Origin: an uncultured Bacteroidia bacterium
GTDB lineage: Bacteria > Bacteroidota > Bacteroidia > Bacteroidales > F082
Assembly: GCA_902802535.1 (NCBI GenBank)
Contig: CADCML010000003.1
Coordinates: forward strand, 80,272 to 144,271
Reading direction: 5' to 3'
DNA length: 64,000 nt
A model generated the notes under the pieces. It was given only the letters and a program-made list of their open reading frames with translations. It was not told where the DNA came from and did no database searches. How positions within the stretch are numbered: position 1 is the stretch's first letter; every line of letters begins with the position of its first letter. Shown piece after piece: positions 50,584-58,579 of the stretch. A program made the translations under genes and the position numbers.

Positions 50584-51042
50584 ATGGCAAGCTTAAACAA
50601 AGTCATCTTGATAGGCAGACTCGGGAAAGACCCCGAAGTGACTACTTTCGACAACGGCAACCGCAAAATCACAGCAACCTTGGCTACATCCGAGCGCTAC
50701 CGCGACCGTGAGCAGAATTGGGTGGAACAAACCGACTGGCACAACATCGTGGTTTTTGGCAACCTGGCCAACGACATCGCTGATGGCCGCCGCAACTACT
50801 CGAAGGGCGACCTCATGTATGTGGAAGGCAAGCTGCGCAACCGCCAATACACTGACCAGCAAGGAATTGTACGCTATATCTCGGAGGTCATCGCCGACAA
50901 GATGATGCAGATGGCACCCGCACGCCCCGTCCAACAGTCGTCCTACGGCCAGCCTTACACCCCCGCCCCAGAACCCACACCAGGCTACATGCCACAAAGC
51001 AACCCAACCGCACCCGACGAAGGCAACGACTTGCCATTTTAA
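50584..51042 (+). CDS. ssb: Single-stranded DNA-binding protein
   Basis: A 152-residue SSB. The OB-fold occupies about residues 1-110 (LNKVILIGRLGKDPEV, TDWHNIVVFGNLANDIA, KGDLMYVEGKLRNRQYTDQQGIVRY). A proline/glutamine-rich linker (PEPTPGYMPQSNPTAPDEG) leads to the acidic C-terminal tip NDLPF that docks replication and repair partners. It lies 20 bases after mutY, consistent with co-transcription. Near-certain. Confidence 0.96.
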   Translation: MASLNKVILIGRLGKDPEVTTFDNGNRKITATLATSERYRDREQNWVEQTDWHNIVVFGNLANDIADGRRNYSKGDLMYVEGKLRNRQYTDQQGIVRYISEVIADKMMQMAPARPVQQSSYGQPYTPAPEPTPGYMPQSNPTAPDEGNDLPF

Positions 51043-51073
51043 CGGAATTATGCGCCATGTCAGAATAATTTTC

Positions 51074-51081
51074 TAATTTTG
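51074..51081 (+). promoter_or_regulatory. Possible internal promoter before gldE
   Basis: TAATTTTG, 26 bases before the TTG start of gldE. It could give gldE-gldD transcripts independent of mutY. Confidence 0.4.
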
Positions 51082-51107
51082 CCGCGCAAAACATAAATGA
51101 TACGATT

Positions 51108-52448
51108 TTGGAAACACCCGACCCTGACCCTCTCATAGGACTCCTGACCGTTGTTTCAAACAACTTTTTCACTGGATTTACCGTCAACGCCATTATTGGA
51201 CTGGTTGTACTTTTGCTGCTCCTTATCGCCTCTGGCCTAATTTCGAGCAGCGAAACGGCGTTTTTCTCACTCCAGCCTGCCGACGTCGACGATTTGGAAT
51301 CGCGCGACGACGCCAAGAGCAAACTTGTGCTCAAACTCCGTGAAAAGCCTAAAACCCTGTTGGCCACCATCTTGATTGGCAACAACTTCGTCAACGTGAC
51401 CATCACTCTGCTGTCGACCTACATCATGGCGCAGCTGTTCGACATGGCCAACTACCCCGTGGCGGCCTTCTTCTTGGAAGTGGTTATCGTCACCTCCCTC
51501 ATCCTCATCGCCGGCGAAATCACGCCGAAAATCTACGCCAGCAAGCGTCCCGTCAAAGTGGCCCGATTCATGGCTCGACCTTTGCGTTTCCTCATCGGAT
51601 TATTCAAGCCGTTGAGCAAGCCTTTGGTCAACTCCACTTCGTTCATGGACAAGCACTTGGAAAAGAAAAAGGGCGAAATCTCGATGGAAGACCTCTCGAC
51701 CGCCGTCGACATCGCCACCGAGGAATCGACCCCGCTGGAAGAAAAACAAATGCTGAAAGGTATTGCCTCTTTCAGCGAAAAAGAGGTGAGCGGCGTGATG
51801 ATTCCGCGCGTCGACATCATCGGCGTGGAGAAAGGCATGGAGTTCACCGAAATGCTGGCCATCGTCATCAAGAGCGGATTCTCGAGGATTCCCGTCTATG
51901 ACGAGACGTTGGACAAGATGACCGGCATCCTTTATGTGAAAGACCTCCTCCCCTACCTTGACGCGCAATCCTATGAGTGGCAGAAACTCGTCAGACCCGC
52001 GTTCTTCGTGCCCGAAAACCGCAAGATCAACGACCTGTTTCAGGACTTCCGCGAGAAGAAAATCCACATCGCCATCGTGGTGGACGAATATGGCGGCACT
52101 TCAGGCCTGATTACGATGGAGGACGTCATCGAGGAAATCGTGGGCGAAATCAACGATGAGTTCGACCAAGTCACCGAAGAGGAACACTACAAGAAGCTTG
52201 ACGACGGCAGCTATCTCTTTAAAGCTCAGACCAGTATCGTCGACTTCTGCAAGGTATTCGGCGTGGATGAAGGCTATTTCGAACCCATGCAAGGCGAAGC
52301 TGAAACCCTGGCCGGACTCATTCTCGAAATTGAGGGACGCATCCCTGAAATCGGGTTCAAGTTCAACTTCGAGAAGTTCCACATGGAGATTACCGATGCC
52401 GACACGAAACGCATCAAGGAAGTGAAAGTTATATTTGATGAAGAATAA
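51108..52448 (+). CDS. gldE: Gliding-motility-associated protein GldE (CNNM/CBS/CorC_HlyC)
   Basis: A 446-residue membrane protein of the HlyC/CorC family. A CNNM (DUF21) membrane domain (residues 25-180; [44 protein letters not shown]) is followed by two CBS domains ([62 protein letters not shown]). A C-terminal CorC_HlyC domain ends at [15 protein letters not shown]. Position immediately before gldD identifies it as GldE. The start is TTG 51108; no in-frame ATG precedes it after the promoter. Its 3' end overlaps gldD by 11 bases. Confidence 0.88.
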   Translation: METPDPDPLIGLLTVVSNNFFTGFTVNAIIGLVVLLLLLIASGLISSSETAFFSLQPADVDDLESRDDAKSKLVLKLREKPKTLLATILIGNNFVNVTITLLSTYIMAQLFDMANYPVAAFFLEVVIVTSLILIAGEITPKIYASKRPVKVARFMARPLRFLIGLFKPLSKPLVNSTSFMDKHLEKKKGEISMEDLSTAVDIATEESTPLEEKQMLKGIASFSEKEVSGVMIPRVDIIGVEKGMEFTEMLAIVIKSGFSRIPVYDETLDKMTGILYVKDLLPYLDAQSYEWQKLVRPAFFVPENRKINDLFQDFREKKIHIAIVVDEYGGTSGLITMEDVIEEIVGEINDEFDQVTEEEHYKKLDDGSYLFKAQTSIVDFCKVFGVDEGYFEPMQGEAETLAGLILEIEGRIPEIGFKFNFEKFHMEITDADTKRIKEVKVIFDEE

Positions 52449-53025
52449 GATATCCATATTGCTTGCGGCCTTGGCCATCGTCCTAGGCGCCATTTCGTGC
52501 GACGACGACGACAACTATCTGCCCAAGCCGCGCGGCTATTTCCGCATCGACCTGCCCGAAAAAGCCTACGCCAAAGTGGACACCATAGAACGCTACAGTT
52601 TCGAGTGCCCGCAATACGCCCTTATCACACACGACCCCTATTCGCCCGACGAAAAGAACTGGGTCAACATCGAAATGCCCGATTTCAAAGGCTCCATCCA
52701 CTTGACACACAAGTCGGTGGACGGCAACTTAGGCGAGTATTTGGAAGACGTCCATACCATGGTCACCAAGCACCTACAAAAGGCCAATGGCGTGCGCGAC
52801 AGCCTGATTGTCAACGAAGAACATGATGTTTACGGCCTCTTCATTGAGATGGACGGCAAAGGCGTGGCCACCCCGATGCAATTCTACCTGACCGACAGCA
52901 CCCGCAACTTCGTCCGCGGTGCCCTCTACTTCAATTTCCAGCCCAACAACGACTCGATGCAGCCCGTCATCAACTTCATCCGCGCGGACATCGACCACTT
53001 GATTGAAACTTTTGAGTGGAAATAA
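52438..53025 (+). CDS. gldD: Gliding motility lipoprotein GldD
   Basis: A 195-residue lipoprotein. The signal peptide ends at LGAISC, followed by an acidic DDDDN run and YLPKPRGYFRIDLPEKAYAKVD, the canonical GldD opening. TRNFVRGALYFNFQPNNDSMQPVINFIRADIDHLIETFEW is the conserved end. GldD is needed for gliding and T9SS function in Flavobacterium. A TTG three bases earlier is in frame, but ATG 52438 is the likely start. Overlap with gldE implies translational coupling. Confidence 0.9.
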   Translation: MKNKISILLAALAIVLGAISCDDDDNYLPKPRGYFRIDLPEKAYAKVDTIERYSFECPQYALITHDPYSPDEKNWVNIEMPDFKGSIHLTHKSVDGNLGEYLEDVHTMVTKHLQKANGVRDSLIVNEEHDVYGLFIEMDGKGVATPMQFYLTDSTRNFVRGALYFNFQPNNDSMQPVINFIRADIDHLIETFEWK

Positions 53026-53038
53026 TTTGAGGTTTTTG

Positions 53039-53125
53039 CCCTTTCTTTCAACAAAAATCCCTATTTTCGCGGCGCGAAAAATATTTGCGCCGATGTAAAC
53101 ACAGTATTCACTTTTAAAGAAAGGG
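53039..53125 (+). promoter_or_regulatory. corA upstream region with complementary purine/pyrimidine tracts
   Basis: CCCTTTCTTT (53039-53048) is exactly complementary to AAAGAAAGGG (53116-53125), which lies at the usual ribosome-binding distance from ATG 53135. Between them CGGCGC (53070-53075) pairs with GCGCCG (53087-53092). A weak TATTTTCG at 53062-53069 could be a promoter that would start RNA after the first tract, in which case the long helix would not form. Confidence 0.35.
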
Positions 53126-53134
53126 GGAAGGCCT

Positions 53135-54052
53135 ATGATTAACAGCCTGAAAATCGGGAACTTGACTTGGCGTCATCTCAACAACCCAACCGAGGAAGAC
53201 TTTGAATTCCTGAAAGACCGATTTCACTTCCATCCTTTGGACATCGAAGACTGCAAATCCGTCAACCAACGCCCGAAAATCGACATCTACGACGATTATT
53301 ATTTCCTCATCCTCCACTTCCCCAACTTCGACCGTCAGAACAAGTTCGTGAAAATCAAGGAAGTGAAGATTTTCTGGGGCAAGGACTACATCATTTCCAT
53401 CGAGAAGAACCCTTGGGGCGTGTCGCAACTCTTTGAGGAATACGAAGAGCGCATCCAAAACGAGGAGGAAATGAACATCCGCACCTCCGACACCCTGCTC
53501 TACCGCATCCTCGAAAAACTGATGACTGAATCGGTGTACCTGTTGCGCAAAGTCGGCTTGGACGTCGAGTTAATCAATCGCGAGTTACTGCAGGAAAAAC
53601 AGGTGAAAATCATCGAACGCATCAGCGTGACGCGCAAGAACCTCATCCTCATCAACACCATTTTCAAGCCGCAGTTGAGGCTCTTCCACCTCTTCGAAAC
53701 GGGCAAAGTGCGTGGCTTCACAGACGATGTGGAGTACATGGAAGACTACTGGGGCAACATCCTCGACTACCTACAAAAGGTGTGGGACATGACCGAGGAT
53801 TACGAAGAATTGATTGAGGGTCTCTCCATGACCTTCGACTCGATGCAGACCAACAAGACCAACGAAACGATGAAAATCCTGACCCTCGTTTCGACTATCA
53901 TCCTGCCTTTGACCTTCATCACGGGCCTTTATGGCATGAACGTTGCCCTGCCGTTACAGGAGTTCCCTTGGGCATTCTGGGCCATAATGGGATTTATGAC
54001 AGTGGTGGCGGCTGGATTCTATATCTATTTCAGGCACAAGAAGATGATGTAA
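53135..54052 (+). CDS. corA: CorA family magnesium/divalent cation transporter
   Basis: A 305-residue CorA channel. The cytoplasmic funnel domain (residues 1-240) includes FEFLKDRFHFHPLDIEDC and coiled stretches such as LLRKVGLDVELINRELLQEKQVKIIERISVTRKNLILI. Two C-terminal transmembrane helices follow, with the GMN pore motif in ITGLYGMNVALPLQ, and a basic RHKKMM end. It imports magnesium, or cobalt/nickel, down the membrane potential. A purine-rich AAGGGGGAAGG precedes the start, unusually Shine-Dalgarno-like for this phylum. Confidence 0.94.
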   Translation: MINSLKIGNLTWRHLNNPTEEDFEFLKDRFHFHPLDIEDCKSVNQRPKIDIYDDYYFLILHFPNFDRQNKFVKIKEVKIFWGKDYIISIEKNPWGVSQLFEEYEERIQNEEEMNIRTSDTLLYRILEKLMTESVYLLRKVGLDVELINRELLQEKQVKIIERISVTRKNLILINTIFKPQLRLFHLFETGKVRGFTDDVEYMEDYWGNILDYLQKVWDMTEDYEELIEGLSMTFDSMQTNKTNETMKILTLVSTIILPLTFITGLYGMNVALPLQEFPWAFWAIMGFMTVVAAGFYIYFRHKKMM

Positions 54053-55114
54053 TCATTTCACCAACAATTTCTCGTACTTCACCACGGAATTGTTGCGCAT
54101 CAGCTTGACGATATAACAACCTCTGCTGAAATCGGAGGGTAGCGTCATGGTGAAATCGCCGACAGCATTACCAGTGGCTTTGAGCAACTTACGGCCACTC
54201 AAATCGCAGAGGACAATAGCATCAAACTGGTTGGTGTTTCCGCTTACATGCAGGGTTTGCCCGGCTTCAACGGGATTCGGAAACAGGCAAACCGTCCCGG
54301 TAACTTCCTCGATGGCGTTCCAAGTTGGATCCCAAATCATGCGGGCATATTCTGGATGGTCGATGAAGGGGTTGCGGTTGTGCTGGTAGTCGTTGTAGAT
54401 GGTCTCGTTGCGTTCTTTTTCCTTGTCGCTCACAGGGTCTTGCTCATTCCAGCGCATCAGCATATTGATGGCCCACTGTTTTATTTCCGATTTGTTGGTC
54501 ATGTCGCTTGAGCCCCAACCGCCGTCTTCGCTGTAGTAGCGCACGCTCATATACATCAAAGCGCGGGCAAAGTCGCCCTTGTATTCGTCGATAGGCTCAA
54601 ACGCCGTTCCCGAAAAGCCAGAGGTCTTGCAAGTACCTAATTTTGAGCCGTTTCGTGAAGTCCATGATGCTGCTCCGACCTCACCAAAGGCATTGTTGCC
54701 ACGCTTGTTGTTGACGTAACCGTCTACAGGAAAGATGTGGTGCAAGTCGGAACGCGGAATCGATTGGTCATTGAACCAACTCGAAGGCCACGAGTGCTCG
54801 CGATTGTAGCAGTCGCCTTCGCTATCGTATTGACCACATTGGTCTTGGCCGAGGTGATAAATGTAAGGCGGGTTGCCGTTGGGCTTGTCGGAATACATAT
54901 CCCACACCACACCGTTACCTTTGTTGTCGGTGCTCCAGAAAGCGCTCCACAGGTTGCTGTAGGAAACCTGAGTATGCCCTTTGACAATATTGTGCAAAGC
55001 CACCTTCAACTGATTGCCTGTCAATCCGTTGGCAGAATTGTAGTAGTTGGCTGGCTGCGCTGAAACCATCAGCGCGAAAATTAGACCTATAAACAAGAAA
55101 ACTGTTTTTTTCAT
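54053..55114 (-). CDS. Secreted endonuclease I family nuclease with T9SS sorting tail
   Basis: A 353-residue exported nuclease. A signal peptide (MKKTVFLFIGLIFALMVSAQ) precedes an endonuclease I (EndA/NucM) domain: LWSAFWSTDNKGNGVVWDMYSD, CYNREHSWPSSWF (the catalytic histidine is in NREHSWP), SDLHHIFPVDGYVNNKRGN and IDEYKGDFARALMYMSVRYY. The last ~75 residues (CLFPNPVEAGQTLHVSG, LCDLSGRKLLKATG, GCYIVKLMRNN, YEKLLVK) are a T9SS type A sorting domain. It should degrade extracellular DNA for nucleotide scavenging. Its nuclease domain closely matches that of the large protein at 59902. The leader holds tandem TTAAATC repeats. Confidence 0.92.
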   Translation of the reverse strand: MKKTVFLFIGLIFALMVSAQPANYYNSANGLTGNQLKVALHNIVKGHTQVSYSNLWSAFWSTDNKGNGVVWDMYSDKPNGNPPYIYHLGQDQCGQYDSEGDCYNREHSWPSSWFNDQSIPRSDLHHIFPVDGYVNNKRGNNAFGEVGAASWTSRNGSKLGTCKTSGFSGTAFEPIDEYKGDFARALMYMSVRYYSEDGGWGSSDMTNKSEIKQWAINMLMRWNEQDPVSDKEKERNETIYNDYQHNRNPFIDHPEYARMIWDPTWNAIEEVTGTVCLFPNPVEAGQTLHVSGNTNQFDAIVLCDLSGRKLLKATGNAVGDFTMTLPSDFSRGCYIVKLMRNNSVVKYEKLLVK

Positions 55115-55120
55115 GGAATT

Positions 55121-55165
55121 TTAAATCCTTAAATCTTAAATCCTTAAATCTTAAATCATCAAATC
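55121..55165. repeat. Tandem TTAAATC-type repeat
   Basis: TTAAATC recurs four times with 7- and 8-base spacing (55121, 55129, 55136, 55144 and 55151 regions), ending with a diverged ATCAAATC. It covers the stop codon of the MntP-like gene and the leader of the nuclease gene. Confidence 0.65.
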
Positions 55166-55720
55166 CGTAAACAAATACAATATCGCGATGATGAAGAGGA
55201 ATACCGCCGCCGAGAACTCAACGAAACTCAGCTTGCGAATCATCTTGGGCTCGAAAGGGATGCGAGCTGCGAAAAACGACCACAGGAAGCCTGCCGCTGC
55301 CACGACAAGAAAGAACCATCGGCCGAAAGGTAGGAAACAGAAGCCCATGAACGACATCAATAGCGTATTGAATGCTGCCATGATGGAGAGCAGGATGAAA
55401 TCCCATTCCTTGCTGACGGTGTACATCATCTTGCCTTTGAGGATGCGCATCGAGTCGACGAACAACTTGACGGCCACCACAAGCATCATGGCGAAGACCA
55501 GATAGGGCGCGAAGTCGTCGACAAACAAGTGTGACAACAATTTGCCTAAGTAATAGCCGACAAGTGCCATCAAGCCTTGCGACACACCGAAAACCAAAGA
55601 AACGAGCCATCGCTGCGACGGTTTGTCGTCAACCGCGACCAAGCCCACCGAGCGTGTTGCCACGGCTGTGGTCAGGCAGAGAATGTAGAGGATGCTGATG
55701 ATGATTGAAGCGGTGGTCAT
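55151..55720 (-). CDS. MntP-like (DUF204) six-helix membrane protein, probable cation efflux pump
   Basis: A 189-residue protein with six predicted transmembrane helices. WLVSLVFGVSQGLMALVGYYLGKLLSHL matches the second helix pair of MntP/YebN manganese exporters, and MMLVVAVKLFVDSMRILKG the family's helix after it. The first helix lacks the usual intramembrane aspartate (normally in a LDAFAVS-type motif; here TAVATRSVGLVA). Transport activity or ion choice is therefore uncertain. Its own promoter is at 55735-55728. Its stop codon lies within the tandem repeats before the nuclease gene. Confidence 0.65.
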   Translation of the reverse strand: MTTASIIISILYILCLTTAVATRSVGLVAVDDKPSQRWLVSLVFGVSQGLMALVGYYLGKLLSHLFVDDFAPYLVFAMMLVVAVKLFVDSMRILKGKMMYTVSKEWDFILLSIMAAFNTLLMSFMGFCFLPFGRWFFLVVAAAGFLWSFFAARIPFEPKMIRKLSFVEFSAAVFLFIIAILYLFTDLMI

Positions 55721-55727
55721 AATGCCG

Positions 55728-55735
55728 CAAAATTA
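55728..55735 (-). promoter_or_regulatory. Promoter -7 element of the MntP-like gene
   Basis: The minus strand reads TAATTTTG, 8 bases before ATG 55720, which implies a very short leader. Confidence 0.45.
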
Positions 55736-55774
55736 CACAATATTTCCTAATTGTGGCTGTTTTGTGACAAAACA

Positions 55775-55808
55775 ATTCGGGGAAGCCGAATCTTCGGCCT
55801 CCCCGAAT
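55775..55808 (-). terminator. tnaA terminator
   Basis: ATTCGGGG (55775-55782) pairs with CCCCGAAT (55801-55808), and GCCGAA (55785-55790) with TTCGGC (55793-55798): a near-perfect 14-bp hairpin followed on the minus strand by TTGTTTTG. It lies 23 bases after the tnaA stop. Confidence 0.85.
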
Positions 55809-55830
55809 CATAATCGTTTGCGCTTCAGAA

Positions 55831-57207
55831 TCAGCCCAATCTCTTGAACTGGCAGGTGAAGTGGCGCATCAGTTCGGCTTCCCAAGTGATTTCGAGGCCA
55901 CGCTTGATGCTGTCGCGACGGTCGTAGACGTTCTTCAGGGCTGCAGCAATCACGTCCATGTGGTTGTTGGTGTATACACGGCGCGGGATGCAGAGGCGCA
56001 CGAAGTCGTTGCCACCAAAGCGGTTCTGGCGGGTGACCGGGTCGCGGTCGGCGAGGACGTAACCAATTTCGCAGGCGCGAATGCCAGCTTCAAGATACAA
56101 CTCGCAGGTCAAGGTCTGGGCGGGGAACTCTTCCTTCGGGATTTGGGTCAACACCTTGTCGGCATCGACGAAAATAGCGTGACCACCGGCAGGACGCTGG
56201 TAAGGAATACCGTATTCATCGAGTTTGGCAGCCAAATAATGCACCTGCTTGATGCGGGTCTCAACCATCTCAAATTCAATGTTTTCCTTCAGACCGACGG
56301 CCAAAGCGTCCATGTCGCGGCCGTTCATGCCGCCGTATGTCAGGAAGCCTTCGAAGGGGATGCAGAACAACTTGGCACCTTCGTACCAGTCCTTCTTGTT
56401 GGTGGCGATGAAGCCGCCCATGTTGACGAGACCGTCTTTCTTGGCACTCATGGTCATCGAGTCGGCATAGCTGAACATCTCCTTGCAGATTTCGCGCAGG
56501 GTCTTATCTGCATAACCTTCCTCGCGGGTCTTGATGAAGTAGGCATTCTCAATGAAACGGGCACTGTCGATGTTGACCGGCACACCGTATTTGTGGCACA
56601 ATTCGCAGGTCTCGCGGATGTTTTTCATGCTCACGGGCTGACCGCCAACGGTATTGTTCGTCACGGTGAGGACAAAGAACGGCACGTTGCCCTTGTTCTC
56701 TTTCAGCACCTTCTCCAATTTCTCGAGGCTGACGTTGCCCTTGAAAGGCACTTCAAGTTGGGTGTCGTAGGCTTCGGGCACGGTCACGTCGATGGCAAAG
56801 GCCTTGCGGCTCTCGATATGGCCCTTGGTGGTGTCGAAATGGGCATTGCCCGGGATGACTTGTCCAGGTTTTACGAGATATGAGAACAACACATTCTCGG
56901 CGGCGCGGCCTTGGTGAGTCGGGATAACAAATTCGAAACCAGTGATTTCAGTGATGGTGTCTTTCATGTGATAGAACGAACGAGCACCGCCATAGCTCTC
57001 GTCGCCCATCATCATCGCGCTCCACTGGCGGTCACTCATGGCACCGGTGCCACTGTCGGTCAGCAGGTCGATGTAGACGTAATCCGATTTCAGCATGAAG
57101 ATGTTGTTGTGGGCCTCTTCGAGCCACTTTTCGCGTTGTTCGCGGGTGGATTTCTTGATAGGTTCAACCATCTTGATTTTCCACGCTTCTGCAAATGGTA
57201 ATTCCAT
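55831..57207 (-). CDS. tnaA: Tryptophanase
   Basis: A 458-residue PLP lyase that splits tryptophan to indole, pyruvate and ammonia. The PLP lysine is in SMTMSAKKDGLVNMGG. NIDSARFIENAYFI and PTHQGRAAENVLFSYL are conserved cofactor-site blocks. Near the C-terminus EAGIRACEIGYVLADRDP matches tryptophanase (AGIRAxEIG); tyrosine phenol-lyase has an arginine in the corresponding MERG segment, so tryptophanase is preferred, although IPRRVYT occurs in both. The promoter at 57410-57403 lies ~195 bases upstream, and the long leader holds a short open frame and alternative hairpins. It ends at a strong terminator. Confidence 0.92.
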   Translation of the reverse strand: MELPFAEAWKIKMVEPIKKSTREQREKWLEEAHNNIFMLKSDYVYIDLLTDSGTGAMSDRQWSAMMMGDESYGGARSFYHMKDTITEITGFEFVIPTHQGRAAENVLFSYLVKPGQVIPGNAHFDTTKGHIESRKAFAIDVTVPEAYDTQLEVPFKGNVSLEKLEKVLKENKGNVPFFVLTVTNNTVGGQPVSMKNIRETCELCHKYGVPVNIDSARFIENAYFIKTREEGYADKTLREICKEMFSYADSMTMSAKKDGLVNMGGFIATNKKDWYEGAKLFCIPFEGFLTYGGMNGRDMDALAVGLKENIEFEMVETRIKQVHYLAAKLDEYGIPYQRPAGGHAIFVDADKVLTQIPKEEFPAQTLTCELYLEAGIRACEIGYVLADRDPVTRQNRFGGNDFVRLCIPRRVYTNNHMDVIAAALKNVYDRRDSIKRGLEITWEAELMRHFTCQFKRLG

Positions 57208-57300
57208 GATATTGTTTGATTTAAAGATTTAATATTGAAATATTTAATGTTTGGATAATTTGAAAGCTATTGATTCAGAAAAGAAAAACGGGACACTTTC

Positions 57301-57316
57301 CTGAGAAGGTGCTCAG
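57301..57316 (-). promoter_or_regulatory. Hairpin in the tnaA leader (candidate attenuator)
   Basis: On the minus strand CTGAG-CACCTT-CTCAG overlaps the stop of the leader open frame. An alternative stem CACCTTC/GAAAGTG (one mismatch) uses the same bases and is followed by TCCCGTTTTTCTTTTC. Mutually exclusive stems next to a T-run resemble attenuators. Confidence 0.4.
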
Positions 57317-57372
57317 AAACGGTCGCGTTCCTTGATGTTCAAGTAAACCATATTACTAAAGATGTGGGGCAT
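57313..57372 (-). CDS. Possible 19-residue leader peptide upstream of tnaA
   Basis: Reading from ATG 57372 the frame is MPHIFSNMVYLNIKERDRF then TGA, beginning about 24 bases after the likely transcription start and ending inside a hairpin. Size and place resemble TnaC, the leader peptide that stalls ribosomes on free tryptophan in Escherichia coli. It contains no tryptophan codon and does not end in proline, so a different inducer or chance is possible. Confidence 0.35.
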   Translation of the reverse strand: MPHIFSNMVYLNIKERDRF

Positions 57373-57402
57373 ATCAATAATAAGGTGCTTTCAAAAAACG
57401 CT

Positions 57403-57410
57403 CAAAGATA
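57403..57410 (-). promoter_or_regulatory. tnaA promoter, -7 element
   Basis: The minus strand reads TATCTTTG, giving a leader of about 190 bases before ATG 57207. Confidence 0.5.
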
Positions 57411-57453
57411 CGGAATTTTTGGGTTTCACAAGCGATTTCAACAAGATTTTTCC

Positions 57454-57461
57454 TATTTTTG
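57454..57461 (+). promoter_or_regulatory. Promoter -7 element of the adhesin-like T9SS protein gene
   Basis: TATTTTTG, 18 bases before ATG 57479; it excludes a longer in-frame start at 57362. Confidence 0.5.
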
Positions 57462-57478
57462 CTTCAAATTTGAACCTC

Positions 57479-58579
57479 ATGAAAAAACTTATCTTAACGC
57501 TATTGGTTTGTCTGACCACAACACTCGCCATGGCAGGCAACGTTCTCAACGAAGGCTTCGAATACGCCAACCACGACCTCGAAAAGCCCGTCGGCTGGAC
57601 TTGCGACGACAATTCCTGGCTCTGCGGCTACCTCGAAAAAGACCACAGCAGAATGCCGCATACGGGCAATTGGTATGCTTTCAGTAACGCTCAAGACTCG
57701 TGGATGTACATGCCCATGTACCTGATTGAGAGCATGAAATACCGCTTCACGCTGTGGGCGATTACCGACGGCAGTTTCCAGTTTGAAATCTGGGCCGGCA
57801 GCGCGCCCCATCCCGATGACATGCACACGCAATTCTTTTCCACGACCATCGAAGGCGGCGAATATGAACGGATTTCCGCTTTTGTGGAAACAATTCCCCC
57901 CGATTGTCATTATATCGGCATCCGCGCCATCGGCGACAACCGCGACGCTTATCTCACCATCGACGACATCGAGATTGACATGGTGGAACAATATAGCTTT
58001 GAGGCTGAACCAATTACAGGCGATACATCAATGTATCCTGGCACCCAGGCCGTCTTCCATTATCTCGTCCACAACACGGGCTACGACCCCGTCGATGTCT
58101 CCATGCATCCCTCCAACGAGTACTTCACCGACTTCAGTTGCTATGCCAACGGTGTCAGTGGGATGACCATTGCCACACAGCCTGACGAGACCGTCGAAGT
58201 GACCATCTACGCCACACTACGCCCCGAAGTGGAGCCTGGCACGGTGGCTTGGCTCGACATCATGATGACCATCCCTTGCAATTGCAACACGGCCATGGTG
58301 ACCTTCTGGGTGACACCGCTCGACCCCACTGGCATATCGGAAAGCAACATGCCGATAATCAATGTTTTCCCTAATCCTGCCATCAATTTCGTAACTGTTG
58401 AGGCAGAGGATTTGCGACACGTCAACGTGTTTGACGAAACAGGAAAAATGATAAAGAGCGTCTCCGCCAACGGAAACGCTCTTCAACTTGACTTAAGCGA
58501 CTTGAAACCTGGCGTTTATTTCATCTCCATCAGCACCCGCGCCACTTCCTCTTTCGTGAAGCCGATTCTGAAGATGTGA
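57479..58579 (+). CDS. Secreted choice-of-anchor J (cleaved-adhesin-like) protein with T9SS sorting tail
   Basis: A 366-residue exported protein. The signal peptide MKKLILTLLVCLTTTLAMAG leads into a jelly-roll domain of the choice-of-anchor J/cleaved adhesin type: NVLNEGFEYANHDLEKPVGWTCDDN, then MYMPMYLIESMKYRFTLWAITD and YLTIDDIEIDMVEQ. A middle beta-sandwich (residues 185-290) follows. The tail (NVFPNPAINFVTVEAEDLRHV, VFDETGKMIKSVS, LKPGVYFISIST, SSFVKPILKM) is a T9SS type A sorting domain. It is likely to bind surface or extracellular ligands. Its last 64 bases overlap, on the opposite strand, the end of the next gene. Confidence 0.85.
   Translation: MKKLILTLLVCLTTTLAMAGNVLNEGFEYANHDLEKPVGWTCDDNSWLCGYLEKDHSRMPHTGNWYAFSNAQDSWMYMPMYLIESMKYRFTLWAITDGSFQFEIWAGSAPHPDDMHTQFFSTTIEGGEYERISAFVETIPPDCHYIGIRAIGDNRDAYLTIDDIEIDMVEQYSFEAEPITGDTSMYPGTQAVFHYLVHNTGYDPVDVSMHPSNEYFTDFSCYANGVSGMTIATQPDETVEVTIYATLRPEVEPGTVAWLDIMMTIPCNCNTAMVTFWVTPLDPTGISESNMPIINVFPNPAINFVTVEAEDLRHVNVFDETGKMIKSVSANGNALQLDLSDLKPGVYFISISTRATSSFVKPILKM

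Noticed and set aside
55831-57207. Tyrosine phenol-lyase instead of tryptophanase
   Set aside because: The AGIRAxEIG segment is that of tryptophanase; the phenol-binding arginine of tyrosine phenol-lyase is missing there.
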